64,000 nucleotides of DNA. It comes from Symbiotaphrina buchneri (taxonomy: Eukaryota; Ascomycota; Symbiotaphrinales; Symbiotaphrinaceae). The stretch covers positions 767,712 to 831,711 of the forward strand of contig BCIG01000007.1 of NCBI GenBank assembly GCA_001599915.1, in the 5' to 3' direction. The notes under the pieces are model-generated. The model was given only the letters and a program-made list of their open reading frames with translations, did no database searches and had not been told where the DNA came from. Every line of letters begins with the position of its first letter. The first letter of the stretch is position 1. The position numbers and the translations under genes are program-made. Below are positions 35,826 to 46,953 of the stretch, one piece after another.

Positions 35826-36466
35826 GATTTGAGCCTTGTAAGACGCGTCTCAGATATACAGATTCCGTCAGAGTTGGGGCTTTGGAAAAAGTGACGATGG
35901 AAAAGGGAAAAGGGGCCAGACATGACGATCGGCCATGCAGGGCTTATGTACGATTTGCTTATCCACACGTTGCCCCCCCATCCCTCCTCTATCAGACCCC
36001 TGTCAGCAATGACATCTCCCCGGTGCATAATCGGCTTACCATTGCCCAACTGATAAGTGATAAGGAGCGCATGAGCCAAGGAGGTGAGGATCTCCACCCT
36101 TGAATAGGCCGTCTGATAACAACGTGTGCTCTCGCCAATCAGCCCGCCAACCGGCAGCGATCTTGCCTTCCTATGTCGGTGGCGGGAGGAGCTAGAGCGA
36201 TTGGCCGAACCTTAGTTTCGGATCCACCGACAACGGCGTGCGCGCCGGCCAATCGATAGCTCGACTTTGGCCCGCCTGCGGCGCGAGGCTCTTTCGGCGA
36301 CTGTAGAGATATCGGAGGTTGGAGTCTCGCGTGCTAAGTATTAATGTTATCACCGAGAAGTGGTGGACATCACACAATGTTTAAGTTTGCAGGAAGATAT
36401 CGAGGGAATATTGGCGGAGTCGGCAACTTCTTCGTAACGTGCGCAATCAGAGCACCGGCAAGAACA
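35826..36466. promoter_or_regulatory. Divergent promoter with three HGATAR sites
   Basis: TGATAA occurs at 36051, 36058 and 36114 in the 641 bp between the transporter and PxpA-like starts. Two of the sites are only 7 bp apart. Paired sites are the preferred target of AreA-type GATA factors, so nitrogen derepression of both genes is plausible. Confidence 0.5.
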
Positions 36467-37348
36467 ATGGCGACGGCTACGAGACATGTGCAGAAGATAG
36501 AAATCAATTGTGATATGGGCGAAGGCTTCGGCAAGTGGAAGATGGTATGTCGGACGACATCTCCCTGTTGATGACCTTGATGCTTATCGCCCGGATCATC
36601 AGGGCCCAGATGAGCAGCTCATGGATTATATCGACGTGGCCAACATCGCCTGTGGCTTTCACGGCGGGGATCCCTCGATAATGCTGAAAACGGTGCGGAT
36701 GGCAAAAGCCAAAGGCGTCAAAGCTGGCGCACACCCGGGGCTCCAAGGTTAGCATGACCAGCCTGTATCAACTTCCAGCAAAAGCTCAAGATCGTGGCAG
36801 ATCTCTTCGGCTTCGGCCGACGAAGGATGGAAGTCGACCCAGAAGACATGTACGCCATGATCTTATACCAGGTCGGCTCCCTCAAAGCCATGCTCGATGC
36901 AGAAGGCGTGCCACTTCACCACATCAAGCCTCACGGCGAGCTGTATTTCTATATGCAGCGAGACCCGGCGATCATGCGCTCTGTGCTCCGCGCATGCAGC
37001 CACTACGGGGTTCCGGTTTATGCGTGTAAGAACCCGGCGCAGCAAGCCATGTGCGATGAAGAAGGTGTGGAGTTCATCGGCGAGTTCTACCCGGATGTCG
37101 AGTACACACCTGACGGCAATCTCTTGCCCATGAAGGCTTCGAGAGAGGCGACTGTGGCGGAAGTCGAGGAGAGAGTCGTTCAAGCGGCGGAGAAGGATGT
37201 GAGGAAGGACTTTCAGGGTGGGCAGGTAAGACTGGGGTTCAAGGGCGAGCCGTTCAGTATCTGTTTGCATTCGGATAAGCCTGGAGCATTGGAAAATGCG
37301 AAGGCGACGAGAAGGGTGATTGACGAGATCAACAAGAAGAGATATTGA
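36467..37348 (+). CDS. pxpA: LamB/YcsF family protein (5-oxoprolinase subunit A-like)
   Basis: Three exons (36467-36544, 36603-36747, 36801-37348) close to 256 residues, the family's normal size. Motifs are [38 protein letters not shown] and HIKPHGELY. In bacteria PxpA acts with PxpB and PxpC to open 5-oxoproline with ATP; no PxpB/C-like gene is visible here, so a partner elsewhere or a different amidohydrolase-like role is possible. The frame is open to Met codons at 36377 and 36344; a longer form would carry a basic leader that could target mitochondria, but 36467 matches the family start. Confidence 0.92.
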
Positions 37349-38078
37349 GCAGGTGCGTAGATTCAAGTATTGCAACGGTGCACTGTCCAACATACATAGT
37401 CTTTTTCAACCGTCACGCCGAGGTTCTGATTTTCGTTGCGTACTCATTAGATGATGCCGATACGCTTGTGTGAATGCAGCTCGGCGTCCGTGGTGAATCA
37501 TCTTTTGATAGCCTGCATATGTGTCCGCTCGATCGTACCTGTTCCGTGATCGGTAAAGGGCAGTGAAGCCCATCAGGACGCATTTCGTACCACGCTGTCA
37601 AACAACAATGCGGGGTCATTGATCCGCGCCATCTGTCAAACAAAACTAGACGACGTAGCACCTTCCCTCTTTGTCATGGCTCTCAACACACCCCGCATTC
37701 GATCTTCGCAGAGGTCGAGTCTTATGCACGATGACCAAATGACATACCCGTAAATGGAAGGTACACGGCTCTGTAAAGTCCTCCGCTGAAATCCGATGTA
37801 ACTGCTAGCCCTAGCCTGAACAAGAAGCCCAAATTGCTACCGGGTATCACAACGCAGCAAGCTTTAGCCAGAAAACGCCCACATGCACATTCCCGCGCGG
37901 GGAGCGTGTGGAATAGTGTAACGTCGTATTATCTTGCAGGGGTCAGAGAGGGGTAAAATGTCGATCTTCCAACGGCGTGACAGGGTTCATGACTGGGCAT
38001 AAAAGACGCGCGGGGAACAAGCTGCAGCCACTGTCAATAAGCTGTTGTACGCAAAGAAATATCCAAGTATCCAAGTAA
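37349..38078. other. Intergenic
   Basis: 730 bp between co-oriented genes. No supported coding frame, RNA gene or repeat. The right end is the promoter of the mannosidase. Confidence 0.55.
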
Positions 38079-40185
38079 ATGTGCAAAATGTCTCTCTTGA
38101 AGGCAGTCTTGCTTCTGGCACTGGCCAGTAGTGGGCTTCAAGTAACCTCCGCGGGCGCGACTGCGCCCTCTTTCGAAAATACGACAACAACCGCTTCGAC
38201 CGCTACATCTACCACATCCTCGACGGCGTCGAGCGGGGCTTGTAAGCAGATCCAGTATGCATTCCCACCCGGGACGAATAGCGACACTTCAAGGGCCGAT
38301 GCTATCAAAGATGCGTACCTGCGGTCGTGGAACGCGTATGAGCAGTATGCATTCGGAATGGACGAGCTCATGCCGCTGAATCGCACTGGAATCAATAACT
38401 GGAATGGGTGGGGGATGACGATTATTGATGCCATTGACACGGCGATTGTGATGAACCTGACGGATGTGGTAACGAGACAGCTGGCTTTTATTCCGACCGT
38501 TGATTTTACGTTAGTACCTTCTGATAGTCGCTCTCCTTGACTGACGGGGCTGACGGATTAAGCTCGACGGATACCCTTGTGGAGATTTTCGATATCAATA
38601 TTCGATATGTTGGCGGGTAAGTCGCTCATCTCTGCTGGGTTTGAAGAAGATGAATAATGACATACCAACGACAAAAAGATTGTTATCCGCCTACGACCTC
38701 CTGACGAGCGGGCTCTTCCCGAATACCTACGACCAAAGTCAGGTTGCGTCCCTTCTCAGCCAGGCGCAGACGCTTGCCAATGGCCTCAAATCTGCCTTTG
38801 ATACAGCGACAGGACTACCAGCAGGGGATGTCAATTTCACCACGAAATTGCTAGAGATGTCTACTTACACCATAGGCAACACAACCTACAACGCAACGAA
38901 CACAGCACAGGCAGGTACTTTTGTGATGGAATGGTTCCGGCTGTCAGACTTGACTGGAGACTCGTCTTATCGTGACATCGTACGAGCCGATACCTCGAAC
39001 TGCCGAGCGAAGGTTGTTGACTATCTATAGATCGAGCGGGCAGAATCGTACTTGATCAACCCGAGTCCAGCGCCAGTCTATCCGGGTGTTGTGGGTACCG
39101 AACTCAACACAGAGACTGGAGAGTTCTTGACCTTCGATGGAGGATGGCACAGCGGTGTTGATAGCTTCATTGAGGTAAACACGTCCCCTGAAATAGGAGG
39201 AGCCGCAAGCTTACGACCTGCAAAGTATCTAATTAAGTCATATGTCTACAATCCTACAGACAGTGCCACCACGATGTATAAAGACTTCTGGCTGCAGACT
39301 GCCGCATCAACTGAACAGTACTTGGCTCTACACCCTTATGGCTTCCCGCAGACCACGTTCCTCACGAATTTGAACACTCATGGTCGGATACAATATACCA
39401 TGGATGACTTTGTACGTATGCCTCTATCCGTCATGACCATAGCTGACGGACGCAGGCATGCTTCGCAGGAGGGAACCTCTTGCTCGGCGGTAAATATCTC
39501 GACATGCCCAATCTCGTCGACCTCGGCATTGCGGTAACAGACGGGTGTCATTCAACCTACAACACCACCCCCACCGGCATCGGGCCTCAACGTACGCACC
39601 CCTCCGTCCCTCCCTCCCACCGCGACCCCCACTAACCCACGCCGCAGAATTCGCATGGTACAACGCCTCGAACCTCGCCTTCAACGCGCACAACGACGTG
39701 GACGCGGCGCGGCGCGCGGCCGCAGCCAAGTACGGCTACTTCATCGAGTCGCACAGCTGGGAGTTCCGGCCCGAGAGCATCGAGAGCATTTTTTATGCGT
39801 GGCGCATCACAGGCGACCCCGTCTGGCAGCAGTATGCGTGGGAGATTTTCCTCGCGATCAATGCCACGGCGTCGAATGAGGTTGCGGTTGCGCAGGTGGC
39901 GAATGTGGATGCGCCGTTTGGGCAAAGGCAGTGGAATTATGTGGATACGTGAGTTTATTCTTTTTGCTTTGTTTTTCTTGCTGGTGTTCCTGCTCGTGGG
40001 AGATGAGTGGAGTTTGGAGATAGGGGCTGATGTGCGTTGATGCGAATAGGTTTTGGTTCGCGGAGGTGCTGAAGTATCTTTACCTCACGTTTGCGCCGCC
40101 GGACGTGGTCAGCTTGGATACGTTCGTGTTCAACACGGAGGCACATCCATTCAAAATCCAGAGCGGAACCTGTGGTGCGCTTTGA
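38079..40185 (+). CDS. Secreted class I alpha-1,2-mannosidase (GH47)
   Basis: Eight exons (38079-38509, 38563-38616, 38679-38979, 39031-39174, 39226-39411, 39456-39591, 39648-39948, 40050-40185) close to 562 residues. The N-terminus has a signal peptide ([15 protein letters not shown]) and a Ser/Thr-rich linker. The catalytic domain shows [63 protein letters not shown] with acidic catalytic residues, and FNTEAHPF with the calcium-binding Thr. Members trim alpha-1,2-mannose from N-glycans; secreted fungal forms may act on glycoproteins outside the cell. All seven introns are short and canonical. A Met three codons downstream is an alternative start. Confidence 0.93.
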
Positions 40186-40761
40186 GGTAATAATAAATAA
40201 TTGGGGCTGGGCAAGTTTATAGCATTGCAGGACGGAAATATGAGCTGTGTCTAGAATGGGCAGTCTGGTTAGGGACTAATGACACTCAACGTAAGGAAGT
40301 AAGGACTCGACGGGGCAATAATCTATATATGCTGTCCTGCTGGAAGCTCTCTGGACTGTCGTGATGATCGCCGGCTAGATTTACCTGTAGGTTCATTCAG
40401 CCTTGGCAATCGTGCCGCTTATCCGTTCGGCGAAAGGCCGAGCCCGGTTGAGATAAAGACGCCCAGGATTGCGCCACCGCCTAGATCGCCATTAAATGAG
40501 CGAATAATCTCGCGATACGTTTGAAGAAGTATCTTCATCTCCCACAGAGTCCAGCAAGGACTGCTTTTTGTTACACGGCTGCATCATAACGGGTCAAGTT
40601 CACTCTGTGTTGTTGAAACGGGCCACGTCACCACTCGAGCGGTGTAACCAACGGTCGGCAAGGCCGACAGGAGGTCCGCCAGCAGTGATATAGAGTTCGA
40701 ATCACGCCATCCTGAACCTCAGATCCCTCCTTCAGTTGTTTCTCGACACTGCAGTCACACA
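40186..40761. other. Intergenic
   Basis: 576 bp with no supported gene. A GTTCGAATC box near 40697 resembles a tRNA B box, but the arms do not pair (see rejected items). Confidence 0.55.
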
Positions 40762-41835
40762 ATGGCGACTACATCCAGCACTGCGACAGAGACCGCGTCG
40801 GCACCTTCACAGCCCATCATCAGGTTCGTATTTCCCCAAACCATTGATAAACCACCCAAACCGCCAACTGACGGACCTTCTCGTCACAGCACGCAAGCAA
40901 CCTACGGCGACTGGCGGGATGACTTCTTCACCCAAGGCTACGCCGTCGTCAAGGGTGCCATCCCACTCGCGCGAGCCGAAGAGCTGCGGTCACGAATCTT
41001 CGACTGGCTCAAATCCTTCAACACCGCGCTCGACCTCTCCGACCCCTCAACCTGGACAGCCGCCAACCTGCCCGTGCAGAGCAAGATCAACACCTTCCAC
41101 GGGTACGGGGTCTCGCACGAGGCCTTCATGTGGGACGCACGCATGGAGCCCGGCGTACTCGAAGCATTCGCCAAGCTATGGGGCACGGACGAGCTCCTCG
41201 TCTCCTTCGACGCGGTGAACGTGACGTTCCCGAACCGCAAGGACAAGCCCGAAAAGGGCGCGTGGCCGCATGTCGACCAGAGCCCGTTCCGCACGGGCCT
41301 GCAGTGCGCGCAGGGCGTGATTAACCTCTCGCACGCCGGGCCCGAGGACGGGAGTTTGATGGCGTACCCGCTCTCGCAGGCGCTGCTGCAGAAGTTCTTC
41401 GAGACGCAGACGGACAAGTCCGCGTGGGAGAGGCGGGATATCTATAGCTTTACGACCGACGAGCTGCAGTGGTTCCTGGACCGCGGCATCGAGCCCCACA
41501 AGGTCCAGGCCGAGCCGGGCGATCTGATAATTTGGGACTCGCGCATGATCCACTACGGCGCGGAACCGACGAAGAAGAGCACTACCATCCGTACTGTCAT
41601 CTACGCTTCTTACTCACCCGCGAACCTCTCGTCACCGGAGGCGCTGGAGACGAAGAAAAGAGTTTTTGAGAGTTGGCTCGGCACGACGCACTGGGCGCAT
41701 GATAATATCGTCTTCCGTGACCAAAAGCCCCTTTTGGAGGATGGCACTGTGGATCCGCGGAACCGCGCTGAGCCACTCGAGAAGCCGGAGCTGACGGATA
41801 AGCTGCTGAAGTTGGCGGGTGTAAAGCCTTATTGA
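40762..41835 (+). CDS. Phytanoyl-CoA dioxygenase (PhyH) family protein
   Basis: The open frame gives 357 residues. A 66 bp segment (40824-40889) has a GTTCGT donor, a CTGAC branch-like site and a TCACAG acceptor and is a multiple of three, so splicing would give 335 residues; the spliced form joins directly to the conserved TYGDWRDDFFTQGYAVVKG. The Fe(II)/2-oxoglutarate site is visible as HxD in WPHVDQSP and the distal His in DSRMIHYGAEP, with an Arg further on (TIRTVIYASYSP) for 2-oxoglutarate. Such proteins hydroxylate small molecules; substrate unknown. It belongs to the same superfamily as the broken gene at 23.4 kb but is not a close copy. Confidence 0.9.
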   Translation: MATTSSTATETASAPSQPIIRFVFPQTIDKPPKPPTDGPSRHSTQATYGDWRDDFFTQGYAVVKGAIPLARAEELRSRIFDWLKSFNTALDLSDPSTWTAANLPVQSKINTFHGYGVSHEAFMWDARMEPGVLEAFAKLWGTDELLVSFDAVNVTFPNRKDKPEKGAWPHVDQSPFRTGLQCAQGVINLSHAGPEDGSLMAYPLSQALLQKFFETQTDKSAWERRDIYSFTTDELQWFLDRGIEPHKVQAEPGDLIIWDSRMIHYGAEPTKKSTTIRTVIYASYSPANLSSPEALETKKRVFESWLGTTHWAHDNIVFRDQKPLLEDGTVDPRNRAEPLEKPELTDKLLKLAGVKPY

Positions 41836-41885
41836 TGGGATTATTTGCATGCTTTGTATACCGTATAGAAGAACTTATGAGAATA

Positions 41886-41936
41886 GGATATCAGGCCCGG
41901 AACTTACGAGAAGGGGATATCAGGCCCGGAAGTTCT
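41886..41936. repeat. 29 bp tandem repeat with CAGGCCCGGAA core
   Basis: GGATATCAGGCCCGGAA occurs at 41886 and 41915. The second copy extends to CAGGCCCGGAAGTT, which recurs at 54936. Confidence 0.75.
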
Positions 41937-42059
41937 GTTCTTCAAGGATGGTTAGAACATTAGGCCTGCAAATCTTCCACAAGGCTAGCGATTGCTTGCT
42001 CGCTCGCTCCCTCCCACCGGGTTCACCTGTCTCGCGATGTCTTGGCCGCCAATCTTGGT

Positions 42060-43930
42060 ATTGACAACTCCTTCCTTCTCATATAATAATAAATACCTTT
42101 TGCACCTTCTACATTCCATGATGACAAAACTTGCATATCCTTAACCAAAGCCAAGATACCCAATAAAAGCTATAATACGTTTATATAATCTGTCTTTATG
42201 TATATGAACGCTAGACTACGCCTGTTTTTCCATTTATAATTTAACCAAGGTCCAACCCTATGATCCCTATCATTAAACACACTTTTTTCAAGCCTGATAC
42301 AGTTACTATGAATATATTAAATGATCTGTTTAACTCTTCTGATATAAAGCTACCGTCTTTACCCCTGAATAAATAGGTATATCTTGATAAAGCAAACATC
42401 TAGAAGATATTAGATGATATATTTGACAATTGTATTAAGAATAAGCTTATGTTGAAACAATTAACCTAACAGGATGCTCCTAATACGGTCAAGGCATATA
42501 TAATGTGGTATAACCGTTTTAAAGGTTTCTGAAAAAGAGTCTTTAAGAAGTCATATATATATAATCTTTCCTAAAGTACTTTGAAGGGAAAGTCCTTTGA
42601 TACAATCTAAGCCTGATTATGTTTTAGGACTAACACTATCCTTATCAGGTAAAATATCAAATGATAGTTATATATGATCACTGAATATCTTAATGGACAA
42701 AACAATGTTTACAACCTTATAAATAATATACCATCCTTTAGTTTTCTTTATATCAGGTTTATCCATCTTATAAATATATTAAAGTTCCAATATCCTGACT
42801 TTATACTTATATTACATGAATAATCCTATATTATAACCGTTATATTAAAATTAATAAAAGAGAATAAGTTGATAAAGGATCTAAAAAGAAAAAAACAATG
42901 GATAAGGTTATTAATCATATCAAAGATATCATTTGTCCTCTTTATAAACATCTTAGTAAATGGTATCAGTTCTTGGAACATGGTCAGATACCAGGTATTG
43001 TTTATTGTTTTTATTATAATCTTGAATATCCATTTAAAAAACATTGGAAGAATGGTTTTATATAAAGAGATAAAGTATCTATAATATGGATACATAAAGT
43101 TAAAGTTGGTTATTAAGGATAAAGTTGAATATTTAAACAGTTTATTCATATTGTTTTTTAAAAAGGGTTAAAAGTAAGTTTTTATCTATGAATTACAAAC
43201 CCTGACCCTTTTATATAACTATCTAGAACTTAACCCTATAAATATCCAGGTTATCCCTAGATAACCTGTTCCTTTATACTTAATATATATACTTTAAGCT
43301 GATATCCTTCAGATATAATAAAGATAATAACAAAAAAACTTAATTAAAGATATTAATAGATCCCTGATATAATATTTATTATTCTATTTTCCTGTTATTA
43401 ATCATAGTTTTATATACAAAGGCTATAAAGAATATAATAATCTAAGACATACTAGCTTAAGCCTATGAACAGAATAACAAATATATTGTCTAGAAATATC
43501 CTATCTAATCTATCTTTATTGTATTTTCACCTAGTAATATTCCGGAATTGATTATAGATCAACCGATCTTTGTTATACAGATCAACCGGATTGTTCAGAT
43601 GGCTATAAAGCTAACAAACATCAAAGAACATATAGTTAGCCAGAATCTAAGACATAGCATAATCAGTAATCTAGCTAATATCAAAGATCATGTCCATAAT
43701 ACAAACATCTCTCTTGTCCATAAAGGATTAGGGTATACCAAGGTTATAGAAGGCTTAAGGATTACAGATTAATATATTAGTTATATAAAAGAAGATCTTT
43801 GAAAACAAAAGCTGGATGATATTATAGAAAAGGACTTCAGGCTCATCTACACAGAGGATTCTTTCAAACAACGCCGTTCATCTACAGCTAAAAAAAAGCA
43901 CATTCCAAAGGAGGTGACTGCCTTTTGTAT
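42060..43930. mobile_element. AT-rich relic, probably a RIP-degraded transposon
   Basis: Base composition switches sharply at both edges. TpA and ApT steps are very frequent and all frames are closed, the usual end state of RIP on repeated DNA. No terminal repeats or transposase motifs can be recognised, so the element class is unknown. Confidence 0.5.
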
Positions 43931-44198
43931 CTAGAACGGTCTTGATCCATCTCTCCAACAAGATCGGAAAAAGGCATCTGGTTGCATGCAAGTCAATGAG
44001 AAAAAAGGGATTAATAGGCGTTGATCAATTGATTTGTTTTTCCCTTCCTGAATGTCTGATAATCGTGCTGTACTATATCTTGACTGATGCTATATGCTTT
44101 TTTCTGTGTTGCCTGTGTTATGGCGGTGAAATACGTCCATCAAGTCACCATGTGACGGTGTTATAACCCCTAGGACCACTTCTTCACGGATCTGCCAC

Positions 44199-44257
44199 AG
44201 ATCCATCGCCAAAGATCCATCGCCAAAGATCAATCGCCACAGATCAATCGCCGTAGA
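44199..44257. repeat. 14 bp tandem repeat, four copies
   Basis: AGATCCATCGCCAA is repeated four times with 1-3 changes per copy, ending a few bases before the stop codon of the monooxygenase gene (minus strand). It therefore lies in that gene's 3' flank. Confidence 0.85.
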
Positions 44258-44263
44258 TATTGA

Positions 44264-45938
44264 TCAGGTCACGTCCTCGCCACGCTTATCGTCATCCCCC
44301 TTCTCCTTCTCCAACTTCTCCCTCGCCTCCTGATTCCCTCGTTTCCACATCTCGATTCTCTTCAAATGCGCTCTATTAAACTGCTCCAACCACTCCTGCT
44401 CCCACTGAGGCAATTTCCGCCCGGGACCATCCTCGCCCGCCAACCGTCGTATCGTCTCAAAGTACTCTCCAAAGTCCGGATACAGCGCCGTGAATGGTAC
44501 ACCATCGCCTTTATAGGCCACGCGCTCCTCTTCCCACTTCTCCTGCTCTTCGATGGGCGGGAGTTTTGCCCGCCCGGCGAGTACACGCGCGGCGTACACG
44601 GCTTGCCACTCGAAGGCGCGGAATGTGAAGCCCGCTGCGATCTAGCAGGCACATTAGCAGCCAAGACAAGTGCATATAATGGGAGAAGCCAACGGGAGGG
44701 GCGACTCACAGCGCCCACGAAAGTCAGCGTCAGATCCTGCCTGCAGAAGATATGCTGATACAGTCCCGGGACGCGATTATTCCTCGTCGCGACCTGCGGC
44801 AGGAACGGTAGCGTCCAGCTATAGCCGGTACCTAGAAGGATATAATCGACGCCGGCCAGCGAGCTGCCGTCTTCGAAGTGCACGGTGCGGTCTTTGGCGT
44901 CGATGCGCGATATGGGCGGCCACCGCTTGATATGCGGGTTCTGAAACGCCCAGTCCCCGAAGTATGGGTGGTACCGCCCGCGCACGACGGCGTTGACGGG
45001 CGATTCGGCGATTCCGGCGAGGTCGAATGCCATGTCTGTGCCGGAGATGCTGGCGCCGATCGTGAGGACGCGCTGCGGGAAGAGCGGTGTGAGCATACTT
45101 GCAATAATGAGGTAAATGGAGAGGTGCGTGGACATACCTTCCCTCGATAGTGTTCCGGGTCCCGGAAATACTTGCTATGCAGCACCCTCCCGGGGTACGC
45201 ATCCTCAAACTCCTGCAAGCCTTCAATAAGCGGCACATACGGCACGGAATAATGCCCCGTCGCAACCACAAGCGCATCGAATCGTTCTTCCCACCAGTAA
45301 TCCTTTTCGCCCTCGACCGGTTTCCTCAGCACAAGCCTCCACTCCTCGCCAACCTTTTCCGCCCTCTCAACCGTCGTGTTGAACTCCACCAGCCCGAGAT
45401 ACCCGTTGCGCTCCCACAGCCCTTGGATCCACTGCAGCACCACGCTCCAGTGCCGGAACGGACTATCCGGCCCGTGCCGTTGGATGTTCAGTGCTGTTCG
45501 CTGAGTGGATACGGGTTCCTGCGTGTACGCCATCATGTCGATGTCGATGTTCGTTTCTAGGTAGTCGTACACTGCTGTGCCGTCGAATCGGTCCTGTGTG
45601 GTTCTAGGAGTGTATGTTGGTAGCTCGGAGGGCACTGGCAGAGGTGCGTCGGCCGTGCGGGCTGCGAGTTTCGCATAGTCGCTCGTGGAGGGAGGTTTGC
45701 GATCGGGGTCAAAGAGCCTGATCAGTTCGTCAGAGGAAGATGCATTCAGGAGGCGCAAATGAGGGAGGGATATAGCAAGAGGTTAGGTGAATAGTGGGGC
45801 ATACCAGCATCCTCCAGGTTGTTCGCGCCGCTCAAACACGCGGATCTGCTCGAAAGCTTCTTCTCTGGCGAGCGCATCGACCGCGATTGCACCAGCGGGG
45901 CCCGCCCCGATCACAGCGACTCTCCTGATATTGTCCAT
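44264..45938 (-). CDS. Flavin-containing monooxygenase
   Basis: Four exons (45938-45805, 45717-45138, 45072-44710, 44641-44264) close to 484 residues. The FAD motif VAVIGAGPAGAIA lies at residues ~7-19 and the NADPH motif LTIGASISGTD about residue 240. ALVVATGHYSVP and ILLGTGYSW are typical of N-hydroxylating/S-oxidising FMO proteins. The first exon was found by extending from the main frame through a GTATGC donor. The enzyme oxygenates soft nucleophiles with NADPH and O2; substrate unknown. It sits between an AT-rich relic and a RIP-marked fragment but shows no damage. Confidence 0.92.
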
Positions 45939-46953
45939 GCCGCAGAAAGCTATTTACACCGGCATCTTAGCTATGCATGATTACGAGGCCTCGCACGGAT
46001 TTGGGCTGGTTCTGGCCATTAGAGGTTTGGGATTGTAGCTGGGGAAATTTTTGGTGGAGGGGACTGATAGACCTCGGCCGATAAGGATGGCGTCATTGCC
46101 CCTGTTTGTGAGCTAACTTGGCGTTGGATTGGAAAGGGGTAGACGGAGCTCCAGTTAACCACGATTATATACCTTTGTCTTTAATTGTGGATATCTGGAT
46201 ACCAACACAGATGAACAAATTTGTATTACTTTACTACCCGGCTTAATTCGTTTCGTCGACGCCGCTTTTCTCAATCCACCTCTACTCCTCCATCCTACTC
46301 TCCTCACCAGCCTCATACCTATCCTCGCCCTAGTCATCCATCCAACTACAAACGCTCTTAAACATCTCTCTATCCTCCTTCGATGTCTCCCTCATCCAAA
46401 ACCTATACAACCCCTCAGTACTCTCCCTTCCTCCTCCTTTAACATCCTCCTCACCTTTGGTCTTCTCAGTAGGCCCCAATTTAAACAAGAGTCTATTCTA
46501 TCTTATCCCTAAGACCCCCAAGGAAACAACTACCCCTAGCCTCTTAAATCATTAATGGAATCGAACAGTACCAGGACCAGGACTTTTCTTGGTTTCCCTT
46601 TTCTTTGGGAATTCTCCTAGTAGACTCACATGCACTGCTCCATCCCAAATCTTGCCTCTGACATTCAGGACTGTAGACTATGATATATTACCCTCCTGCT
46701 GAAAAGTAGTATCAACAGATGAGATATTGTACTACTGAATGTATGCTGGGGATCCTATGATTGCCACAACATCAGTTCTGCCCCTTCATAACCAATCTTC
46801 TGAAAAAGGAATGTGTTTATTCATCTACCGAAAAAATGCCGTTAATCCCAATTCCTTCCTTCACAGATACCATGGGTGACGGTGGCCTGTCTTTACAGAC
46901 TGTGTCAGACGCTTGGCCCATTTTGGCAGTAAATGGCATTTGCACAGGTGTGA
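45939..46953. other. Intergenic with RIP-marked fragment
   Basis: The middle of this gap holds the mutated inverted copy described at 46271-46480. The rest is AT-rich flank without a supported gene. Confidence 0.6.
46271..46480 (-). pseudogene. RIP-marked copy of the 3' end of the 20.2-21.3 kb gene
   Basis: Read on the minus strand this segment aligns with 21078-21287, including GTTTGTAGTTGGATGGATG and TATGAGGCTGGTGAGGAGAG. Differences are mostly G-to-A in the sense of the source gene (for example GGCTGGGG to GACTAGGG), which create stops. One 3 bp deletion is present. Weaker similarity may extend to about 46530. Confidence 0.78.

Larger units (their letters stand above)
41836..44198. other. 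Gene-free region dominated by an AT-rich island
   Basis: The centre (about 42060-43930) is abruptly AT-rich with stops in all frames. Short frames such as 42826-43149 (minus) and 43548-43772 (plus) are not credible genes. One stretch near 42905-43065 still reads as a protein-like fragment (YKHLSKWYQFLEHG). The region looks like a mutated transposable-element relic. Confidence 0.65.

Noticed and set aside
40640-40730. tRNA-like B box (GTTCGAATC near 40697)
   Set aside because: The bases on either side do not form a T-arm stem, no A box at proper spacing and no acceptor stem can be drawn.
42826-43772. Short open frames in the AT-rich island
   Set aside because: Ile/Asn/Phe-rich, created by base composition; surrounded by stops in all frames.
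21953-45938. Secondary-metabolite cluster
   Set aside because: Tailoring-type enzymes (OYE, FMO, PhyH, MFS, Zn2Cys6) are present, but no polyketide synthase, peptide synthetase, terpene cyclase or other backbone enzyme is seen in the window.
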